This document shows positions 55,641-64,000 of a stretch of DNA of 64,000 bases, one piece after another; the stretch's first letter is position 1, and every line of letters begins with the position of its first letter. The translations under genes and the position numbers were made by a program. The notes under the pieces are model-generated. The model did not search any database. It was not told where the DNA came from and saw only the letters and a list, made by a program, of their open reading frames with translations. This DNA is from Actinostola sp. cb2023. Lineage: Eukaryota; Cnidaria; Anthozoa; Actiniaria; Actinostolidae. Location of the stretch: contig JAUJYZ010001516.1 in NCBI GenBank assembly GCA_033675265.1, positions 390,001 to 454,000 on the forward strand. The letters run 5' to 3'.

Positions 55641-55968
55641 TCAAGACCTCTCTGCCATCGGCGATGACGTCATAAAATATGGCGGATTATATCAGATCAA
55701 AGCATTTGTACATGATTGCAGATTACTCTGGACAAAACTCCTAAAATAATTGTTTTGATATTTATAGATTTCCCATTTCAAATCACGTGACTCAAGTCTG
55801 CCCTCCAGTCCTAATTTCATGTCTAATTCATGTCTAATAAAGGCGATTCTCAAAGCTCGTAAAACATTGAAACAAAAGTTTCAAAATAGCTAATATTTAT
55901 ATCGGATCAAGCTAGGCTAAAATGTATTTTTCGTAGTTTTGTATGTTTTACATTTAAACTAAATCCTA
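55641..55968. other. No recognisable feature
   Basis: Unique-looking. Confidence 0.5.
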
Positions 55969-55970
55969 TA

Positions 55971-56165
55971 TTAATAATGGGGTACAAGTACAACACTCAT
56001 TTATTCGGCTTAACGATATGACGTCACTTCACTTTCCGACCATCTTCCGACGGCCATGCCTTCTGTATTAATATTAATGGGGTACAAGTACAACAATCGT
56101 TTATTCGGCTTAAAGATATGACGTCACTTGACTTTCCGACCATCTTCCGACGGCCATGCCACCTG
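55971..56165 (+). repeat. Direct duplication, about 95 bp, two copies
   Basis: AATGGGGTACAAGTACAACA, TATGACGTCACTT and CCGACCATCTTCCGACGGCC occur near 55976/56077, 56018/56119 and 56037/56138. Confidence 0.95.
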
Positions 56166-57124
56166 TCGGGATCTGACCTTTCTCAATTAAAGTGCGATAA
56201 TATAGTCTTTGAACTGGAAGCTGTTTTCTAGCTTTTCGTTTTTCAGCAATTGCTATGGTCACCAGTTGCCATGGAGATGTGATGACGTCATTTTTATGAT
56301 AGTAATTTTCTTCTCACGAAATATAGAAAACACGTTCGTTTTTCTTTACTGAACAGTCTTTCTTTCGATCATGTCCTAAAATTGCTAAATATACTAGTTA
56401 TCTATGCTGAGATCCATCTAAATTTGTATTGACTCCGTTGTAAAACACATAGGATTTATTCTAAAATGGAGATATTTTCGTGTCAAATTTTATTTTTTTT
56501 TTTTTTTTTTTTTGTCCTGCACTGAATTAAAAAAAAAAACCAAACTCGATTTTTATCAGCAAAATTATTTCGTCTTTTGTTGACTGTTCTTCCTCCAATA
56601 ACTCTATTTCTACCATCGATCCATGGCCATGACAAGTTAAAGTCAATTAAATATATTTTAAAAAACAAAAATTTAAAAAAATAATTAATTAATTAGAATA
56701 AAATATCAAATATCAAAAGTCAGACCGGTTTTGCTGCGACAAAGAAACGCTAAATTGTACCGATATATGAGCCTCTTTCCACTAATTCCTCTTGATTTAT
56801 TGATGTTTGAGAGGTTTTACCAGACAAAACAAAAGTATTTATCGGCAATTGCAGCTGCTGTTGTTAACTCGTGGATTCGTAGTCCATAAACCCGCAACGG
56901 ATCGATGATTGTGAAAGAATTATCGTGAAAGAGTGTTTTATTTTTATGAAAGAAAGAAAGAATAAATTAATGAAATAGAAAAAAAACGAGAAAGGGAAGG
57001 AGAAAAAGGAAAGGATGGAAGGATGATAGAAGACAGAGAAAGATAGAAGGAAAGGAGGAAGATAAAACAGCGTACAGTTTAGACGTGATATAAATCTCAA
57101 ACCGAAAGCTACATATTGATATAT
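56166..57124. other. Gene-free; poly-T at about 56490-56512
   Basis: T-run, A-run and an A/G-rich patch (56945-57060). A 78-aa minus-strand frame over the purine tract is low complexity. Confidence 0.5.
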
Positions 57125-57850
57125 ACACCTAATTATAACACCGTGAAAAAGAGTACTAACTTACATGGAAACTAGCGAGTACATTAGTATGGGCTGCGTC
57201 GGTGTATAATGATAAATTCAATGTCAACTAGCGAGTACACTAGTATGGGCTGCGTCGGTGTATAATGATAAATTCAATGGTTAAAGGAAATCTATAATAC
57301 CGTGAAAAAGAGTACTAACTTACATGGAAACTAGCGAGTACTAGCGAGTACACTAGTATGGGCTGTGTCGGTGTACAATGATAAATTCAACGGTTAAAGG
57401 AAATCTATAACACCGTGAAAAAGAGTACTAACTTACATGGAAACTAGCGAGTACACTAGTATGGGCTGCGTCGGTCTATAATGATAAATACAAAGTTAAA
57501 AGGAAATCTATAACACCGTGAAAAAGAGTACTATAACTTACATGGAAACTAGCGAGTACACTAGTATGGGCTGCGTCGGTGTATAATGATAAATTCAATG
57601 GTTAAAGGAAATCTATAATACCGTGAAAAAGAGTACTAACTTACATGGAAACTAGCGAGTACTAGCGAGTACACTAGTATGGGCTGTGTCGGTGTACAAT
57701 GATAAATTCAACGGTTAAAGGAAATCTATAACACCGTGAAAAAGAGTACTAACTTACATGGAAACTAGCGAGTACACTAGTATGGGCTGCGTCGGTCTAT
57801 AATGATAAATACAAAGTTAAAAGGAAATCTATATAACACCGTGAAAAAGA
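57125..57850 (+). repeat. Tandem array, about 105-160 bp unit, left arm of an inverted pair
   Basis: ACCGTGAAAAAGAGTACT occurs near 57140, 57299, 57412, 57515, 57620, 57733 and 57838. Units carry CATGGAAACTAGCGAGTACA, CTAGTATGGGCTGCGTCGGT and AATGATAAATTCAA. A three-unit block of about 320 bases is itself duplicated. Confidence 0.96.
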
Positions 57851-57930
57851 GTACTTAACTTTACTGACGTTTCGAGCCTTAGCCCTTCGTCGGAGTAAGG
57901 CTAAGCCTCGAAAAGTTAAGTACTCTTTTT
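57850..57930. repeat. Central hairpin of the inverted arrays
   Basis: GTACTTAACTTTACTGACG and CGAGCCTTAGCC on the left pair with GGCTAAGCCTCG, AAAAGTTAAGTAC on the right, around TTCGTCGGAGTAA. Confidence 0.9.
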
Positions 57931-58870
57931 CACGGTGTTATAGATTTCCTTTAAACTTTGTATTTACCATTATACACCGACGCAGCCCATACTAGTGTAC
58001 TCGCTAGTTTCCATTGAATTTATCATTATACACCAATACAGCCCATACTAATGTACTCGCTAGTTTCCATTGAATTTATCATTATACACCAATACAGCCC
58101 ATACTAGTGTACTCGCTAGTTTCCATTGAATTTATCATTATACACCAATACAGCCCATACTAATGTACTCGCTAGTTTCCATTGAATTTATCATTATACA
58201 CCAATACAGACCATACTAGTGTACTCGCTAGTTTCCATTGAATTTATCATTATACACCAATACAGCCCATACTAATGTACTCGCTAGTTTCCATTGAATT
58301 GATCATTATACACCAATACAGCCCATACTAGTGTACTCGCTAGTTTCCATTGAATTTATCATTATACACCAATACAGCCCATACTAGTGTACTCGCTAGT
58401 TTCCATTGAATTTATCATTATACACCAATACAGCCCATACTAGTGTACTCGCTAGTTTCCATTGAATTTATCATTATACACCAATACAGCCCATACTAAT
58501 GTACTCGCTAGTTTCCATTGAATTTATCATTATACACCAATACAGACCATACTAGTGTACTCGCTAGTTTCCATTGAATTTATCATTATACACCAATACA
58601 GCCCATACTAGTGTACTCGCTAGTTTCCATTGAATTTATCATTATACACCAATACAGCCCATACTAGTGTACTCGCTAGTTTCCATTGAATTTATCATTA
58701 TACACCAATACAGCCCATACTAATGTACGCGCTAGTTTCCATTGAATTTATCATTATACACCAATACAGCCCATACTAGTGTACTCGCTAGTTTCCATTG
58801 AATTTATCATACTAGTGTACTCGCTAGTTTGCATTGAATCTATCATTATACACCAATACAGCCCACTCGT
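57931..58870 (-). repeat. Tandem array, 56 bp unit, about 16 copies, right arm of an inverted pair
   Basis: TTCCATTGAATTTATCATTA, TACACCAATACAGCCCATAC and TAGTGTACTCGCTAG repeat every 56 bases. The unit is the reverse complement of the CTAGCGAGTACACTAGTATG part of the left array without its ACCGTGAAAAAG part. AATGTAC and AGTGTAC variants alternate in higher-order blocks. Confidence 0.97.
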
Positions 58871-59932
58871 GTGAAACGAAGCGGTAGAAAAGTGAAAAAC
58901 CCCACCTGCTTTGTCTTATAAGCGGCCTGCCAAAAGATCATCCCTCATTTTTTTAAACACTTGGTTGGTCAAGACACAGTACGTGTTGGCGTGGTACAAA
59001 CCACGCACTAGTGGTCGATATTTTGTGGCTTATCTGTGCTCGTAATTGTAATGTAGGTTTTGACAACATACTTTAGCCTGAGGCAGTGTTGAAACATGAA
59101 AATCAAATGTACTTTTAAACGGCGTTGCTAGCTGCGTTTAAAGAGGAATTAGGGATTTTGTTTCTGTTTTTTTTTATTGTTTTTTTTTTTTTTTTCATTT
59201 TTTTTTCTCTATTTTTTCTTCTTTCGATTTCTCCTCTCTTCTCTCTCCTTTCTAACTTATGTCATTTTCCCTCTTTTTTGCGTTTGTTTCATTTATTCAT
59301 CCTTTCTCGCTTTCCCTGTTTTTCTCCACTCTGCTTGTGCTATTACCTCGTGAACTTTGGCTGATCCGGTAGGAGTTGGAAGAACCTTAATCTTATCTCA
59401 CCTGCCGACTTCCATCCACTAAGTAGCGTGTTTTTATTCTTTTTTTTATTTTTTATACGGATGCAAATTATTAATGCGATCTAGCCCATGTGGACAGTTT
59501 TCAAATTAAATTTTCACTTTGGATTAACACTCTAATTTCACTTTTACCGGTCAAAAACCATCCCAAATAACTTGAACTCTTTGCTAAAGCAGTTTTAGCC
59601 TTGTACAAAACGTATTCTCCATGCTATTGGTTTTTGGCGCTCAATACGCGCGTTCGTAAAAAATTTCCTCTTAATGCAATAAAAGTAAAGCGTCAGTTCT
59701 TTGACATATCTCAGATATCCAACTAAGGTATAATTATATTTTTCATATCTCTCTATTTAAAATAAAAAGAAGATTTTGTTAATTTATTTTAGATTTTTGA
59801 AACGTTTTTTGAATAATTTTTAAAAAAGTATTTTTTCTTAAAAGCACTAATATATAAATAAGTAATATAGCATTTTAGAGGGAGGGGTAGAACTAAAATC
59901 TAGGTTTGTGTTTGTGTATAGTGGGCCACCTG
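58871..59932. other. Gene-free; pyrimidine-rich tract at 59165-59300
   Basis: Poly-T and TTTCTCC sequence. The rest is AT-rich without ORF or repeat. Confidence 0.5.
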
Positions 59933-60302
59933 AATGAGGGTTTATCACGTAATTTCAAAACTCATAGAACAAAAAAATGATTATCATAGCTGGAAAGAGC
60001 TCGTTGAAATTAGTAGAAATGTGAAGTTTGGAAAAGAACGCTTCACAAATTGCGAAGATATGAATTTTCCAAAATCGAAATTTTATATGAAAACCTTTGG
60101 AAATTTACGCTTGGAGGCAACTCTTGCCTCCAACAAAGGTTTTCATAAAAAATTTCGATTTTGGAAAATTCATATCTTCGCAATTTGTGAAGCGATCTTT
60201 TCCAAACTTCACATTTCTACCAATTTCAACGAGCTCTTTCCAGCTATGATAATCATTTTTTTGTTCTATGAGTTTTGAAATTACGTGATAAACCCTCATT
60301 CC
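59933..60302. mobile_element. Foldback element, 370 bp, arms of about 170-180 bp
   Basis: GAATGAGGGTTTATCACGTA at the left pairs with TACGTGATAAACCCTCATTC at the right. The turn is TTGGAGGCAACTCTTGCCTCC. The arms differ at only a few positions plus an 11-base gap. Both arms code the same peptide frame (MRVYHVISKLIEQKNDYHSW) reading inward, a consequence of symmetry. Confidence 0.93.
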
Positions 60303-62149
60303 TCATTGATTCACCCTTTAGTCGGTGTTTTTCAAGTTATTTATCGATCTTTTAAAAGTGGTGCATATGAGTTAGCCATTTGTGTGTGGCTGTTGTTTTT
60401 CAAACCTGATGGCACTAGCGCCTAATTTACGTCGATTAAATAACTCGAATAAAAACACAATTAACGGCCTGAGCTTACTTAACATATGCTGGATTGTTTT
60501 GAAACCAAATGTCGTCGAGAGTAATAACTGCAGTAATTGATATTTTTGTCTTTAATTTTATAAACGAGATTTCATGCATGCGGCTTTAGTAATCGCACTG
60601 AAACGTGATGCCAGTTATTAATAACAAGTAGAAATAAATAAATAAATGGGATTTATCGCTGAGTGTAAGCTTTTCAGTGTTACATTAATGTGACAATTAA
60701 GGAAATGAAAAGATGCTTAGGAGAAAAAGATGCTTGATATTTGTACCGTACAGCCCCGTCTAGTTATATTGTATGGGGTACTTACTCGAGACTGATCCGT
60801 ACACAGGTACATGGCGAAGGGTTCTCCGGTCCAAGCAGAACTTGATGTGCAAAAGTGATTTCTAATTTATTAGATACATTTACGTAATCACGTGACTGAG
60901 ATATATGCAGGGGCGTTGCCAGAGGGGGTCAGTCCTAGGGTGCCCGTGAATAAAACCAAAATATATAGTAAACAACAAGAAAATGATTGTAAAAATACAT
61001 TTTGACGCGAAATACATTTTGACGCGGGACCGCCATGGAACTTCAGTTTCATAATCAAATTGACACTTGAAGCCTAGATAGATACTGAATAAATAAGCAA
61101 AGGATCACAAATTGTATGCCATATAGGAAATGTGGCGAAAATTGTAAAAAAGGAATGCATGACAATGGATTCTCAATTCGGGAAATTAGTTAAATTTCCA
61201 ACAATAATAATAATACTTTATTCGAAATACACTAGGTATTTTTGAAATGGTAGATCCTGAGGTTAGCCTATAATGTAGGATCACCAGTAGGTCAAGCCAT
61301 ACACGCCGGGTACTTCGTTTTGGACATTTCCAAAGAATTCCCGCAAGATTTGGGAATTAGTTTAGACATTGAATCTCGCATTAATTTGCCAGGTTTGACG
61401 AGCGTGCGGTTTCTTTTTACAGCGATAATGAGCTTTTACAACAAATAAATAATTTTTCCCCGCAAAACTCCGCTGAATAAGATATACCAAACGATGCCAT
61501 TGCCGGTAACTAGAGTGTGTTTCATGATCAAAAGTTTGGACTGCGAACATCTCGCTATTGCAGACACTGAAGAGCTGGAAACATTGGAAATGCTAATTGA
61601 AGTGTATTGGAAATTCTTTGGAATTTCACCTTCTTTCTTCTTTTTTTTCCAGAGAGCGAGAACACCACGGCGTTAGCCAGTGGAGTCCGCGCGTTTTTTC
61701 CAGCGACAGTATGACTGATGGTTTTCATATTACGTTGCGCTTATATAATCTCAGAAATCCACAAACCTATCTTCGCATACCAAATTGAAGGACTTTGAAT
61801 GGAATTTCTAGACTGGGTTCTGCGGTAAATCTGCAGTGAAAGGCAATTGAAATATGGGACCTAAAACGTCGTTTGCAGCCGTGTCAATTTGAGCACATTT
61901 GACTACTGATTGACCCACAGACGATATGCGGACAGATAAATGTATTGAACGGCCGGGGAAACAGAAATACAGACTATAGCTAGATCGATACCCCCGAATT
62001 TCCACCAAAAAAGGGGATCATTCGGGCACTATTATACTACTGATGTGATTCATGTGTTCATTTGTAACCAAATCAAATAGATATAGGACGTATGATATAC
62101 AGAACACACTAACTGCCCCGCACGACTAGCATGCGGTCGGACAGATGGT
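60303..62149. other. Gene-free (1.85 kb); dispersed fragment at about 61200-61345
   Basis: AATAATAATACTTTATTCGA and GGTCAAGCCATACACGCCGG resemble the 52.5 kb fragment. Two overlapping 60-63 aa frames at 61494-61788 show no domain. Confidence 0.45.
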
Positions 62150-62411
62150 TAGTAATACGAACAACAAGATCGTGCAACTTGTCGCGCAACATTGTTGCAT
62201 ATTGCAAGTTGAAGAGAAAATGTTGCTCGTATTACCACTCCGCGCGCACACATTTTCTTTGTTGCGAAGAGTAGAGAGGGCTTCTACTTCCTCGTGCAAC
62301 AACGAAAATTTGTTGCGCGCGTAGTGGTGGTAAATACGAGCAACATTTTCTCTTCAACTTGCAACGTAACATTGTTGCGAGACAAGTTGCACGATTTTGT
62401 TGCTCGTATGA
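62150..62411. mobile_element. Inverted-repeat element, about 260 bp, GCAACATTGTTGC-rich
   Basis: GTAATACGAACAACAAGATC, GTGCAACTTGTCGCGCAACA at the left pair with TGTTGCGAGACAAGTTGCAC, ATTTTGTTGCTCGTATGAC at the right. GAAGAGAAAATGTTGCTCGT occurs in both arms. Probably non-autonomous. Confidence 0.85.
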
Positions 62412-62551
62412 CTGTACTTTGGTATGTAGAGCCTCTTTTGCAAGCGGAGTAAACCTAGATAGTCGTGAGTTGTATAGCATTAGATTAAACTTAGCTAAAG
62501 CTTTACTGAGTTTTCCAATAATTTTGTGGTAATAATGTTTTTGGTACTTAC

Positions 62552-62762
62552 TCAATGCTTTGATGGCATGAGAGACCAAGAAAATAAACTCGATTTTTTT
62601 TTCCCTGCTTTTCTTCTGGAAGTCGATGCTGAAATTCAAGACCGATCTCAAAAGTTCTCGCAAGATGTTTATAACTTCCCTCACTCCAAACGGCCAAACA
62701 AAATTCCCAACTTTTCGTCGACGTTTCCAATTCCTCTGCAAAACGTATCTGTTTAGTTTCAC
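62552..62762 (-). other. Weak candidate exon, function unknown
   Basis: A minus-strand frame from 62762 reads basic sequence (NWKRRRKVGNFVWPFGVREV) to a possible donor, A then GTAAGTACC, at 62551. The frame otherwise runs on into the neighbouring inverted-repeat element, which is unlikely for a gene. No recognised domain; the region could be non-coding. Confidence 0.15.
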
Positions 62763-63320
62763 TGTTCGTATGTAGAGAATAAACGCTCTAATATAATGCT
62801 TCCTGTTAGTTTAATTTGTGGCATTCAAACTTACCTTATATAGCTACAATGTCCAGACTTCAGAATTCACTTAGTCCTATACCTATCATAAACCTTTTAG
62901 TAATTTTTGTGTGTTTTGATACGGGCACACGTACCAAGATTATAACTGCTTTTCAATGGAATTTTATCAGTCTAGTAGGATCTTAGAAAATCACCATCTG
63001 GCTTTTATGGCGCACATGTATTAGTTGGTATAGTGGGCACTTGAGACTTTCAAGACTTGTAAACAGGAAACGTAGAATGTGACCTACACGATGCAGCGAG
63101 GCTTCAATCGATCGAGAGAGTAATTTATCAGCAGTTGGATGCTGTGGGTGACCGTGTGTGTGCCTTACGGCTAAGCTATCAAGCTGATTGTGATCAGAGT
63201 TAGGATATGAAAGTGAGGAGAAAAAGAAGAGAGATAAAACAAGGAAGCGAGTGATATTAGGCTTGAAAGAAAAAGAAAGAAAGGAATAAAGGTTCAAAGG
63301 AAGAAAGAAAGAACGACAGA
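62763..63320. other. No recognisable feature
   Basis: An AGAAAGAAAG purine-rich patch at 63215-63320 leads into the next repeat. Confidence 0.5.
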
Positions 63321-63327
63321 CTGACTG

Positions 63328-63625
63328 AATGGATGGATGGATGGATGGATGGATGGATGGATGGATGGATGGATGGATGGATGGATGGATGGATGAATGA
63401 TGGATGGATGGATGAATGGATGGATGGATGGATGGGTAAATGGATGGATGGATGAGAGGAATAATGGCCAAAAGGAAGGAAGGAAGAATGACTGACTGAA
63501 TAAATGAATGGATAAATGAATGGATGAATGAATGGATAAATGAATGAATGGATAAATGAATGAATGGATGGATAAATGAATGAATGAATGGATAAATGAA
63601 TGGATAAATGAATGAATGAATGATA
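63328..63625. repeat. (ATGG)n then (ATGAATGGATAA)n satellite
   Basis: About 25 GGAT units with few interruptions to 63450, then GAATGGATAAAT words to 63622. The minus-strand Ser-Ile-His-Pro frame is an artefact. Confidence 0.97.
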
Positions 63626-64000
63626 TTTATTTTAAAGTACTTATATAATAATTGCTCTCACATGCAAGTCTTGAAAGAAAGAAAAAACAGTCAAATTCAA
63701 GTGGGTATTTGCACCCACCGTTGAGTATTTATTCCATTCAATAATGACTATTTGCTACAATAGCAAATATACCTACAGAGTATTTACTTCTACAGCAAAT
63801 AGACTTAAGCTGGACGTATTTACTATACATCACATGCGTCAGTCTTTGCTAAGGAAACAAATACGGGCATTTGCTATCAAACGAACAAAGGCAAAATTCA
63901 GAATGAAGTGAAACCGGAATAAAAAAAATGAACTTCTTAAAAAAAATAATTTCTAAAAAAATGAATTTCTTAAAAAAAAATTTCTGAAAAAAATGAATAA
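63626..64000. other. No gene; A-rich end of window
   Basis: CTATTTGCTACAATAGCAAATA forms a small hairpin near 63750. The last 80 bases are AAAAAATGAA-type repeats. Confidence 0.5.

Noticed and set aside
62983..63471. 162-aa frame with [12 protein letters not shown]
   Set aside because: Translation of the ATGG satellite.

Overview
This window looks like animal nuclear DNA, most likely from an anthozoan cnidarian such as a stony coral. It is AT-rich and gene-poor. The readable genes are intronless or nearly intronless rhodopsin-type receptors, and the rest is tandem repeats, microsatellites and small inverted-repeat elements (MITEs). One element, at about 1.2-1.6 kb, matches from memory a repeat that is very common in coral genomes (GGGATGCTCGTCG ends, TTTAGGGGT core). 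The species cannot be fixed from the sequence alone. No bacterial operon, CRISPR array, rRNA or tRNA was found.

Coding content. The centre of interest is a minus-strand array of class A G-protein-coupled receptor (GPCR) genes: intact copies at 11535-12341, 16050-16907 and 27762-28643, and a pseudogene at 22899-23698 that lost the DRY-motif region through a 19-base deletion. They are close paralogs. They share a nearly absent N-terminus, WDRYTAVIDPFGY at the end of TM3, NPLLY in TM7 and no conserved TM3-ECL2 disulfide. Their extracellular and intracellular loops are mosaic between copies. A different receptor, neuropeptide-receptor-like, lies at 33311-34372, also on the minus strand. Two unrecognised minus-strand coding regions lie at 5616-6490 and 9013-9717. 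A short plus-strand ORF at 29510 may be a relic of a recombinase-like first exon.

Layout. 0-4.7 kb: tandem arrays (160, 90 and 120 bp units), a GATA microsatellite and a coral-type inverted-repeat element. 4.7-10 kb: two unrecognised coding regions, a 12-bp minisatellite and a MITE. 10-29 kb: the receptor cluster, inside segmentally duplicated DNA with MITEs, a perfect 266-bp palindrome and a 1.1 kb minisatellite. 29-36 kb: MITEs, the neuropeptide-type receptor and a 1.1 kb CCTA/CCCA/CATA satellite. 36-64 kb: no convincing gene, but a dense collection of terminal-inverted-repeat elements, foldbacks, satellites (39.1-40.8, 45.8-46.7, 51.3-52.2, 53.1-53.9 and 57.1-58.9 kb) and tails of non-LTR retrotransposons.

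How it fits together. The GPCR paralogs appear to have multiplied with their flanks. Blocks of non-coding sequence recur next to different copies, and loop segments are shuffled between copies, which suggests unequal exchange or gene conversion in a repeat-rich region. Ligands and expression cannot be read from the sequence.
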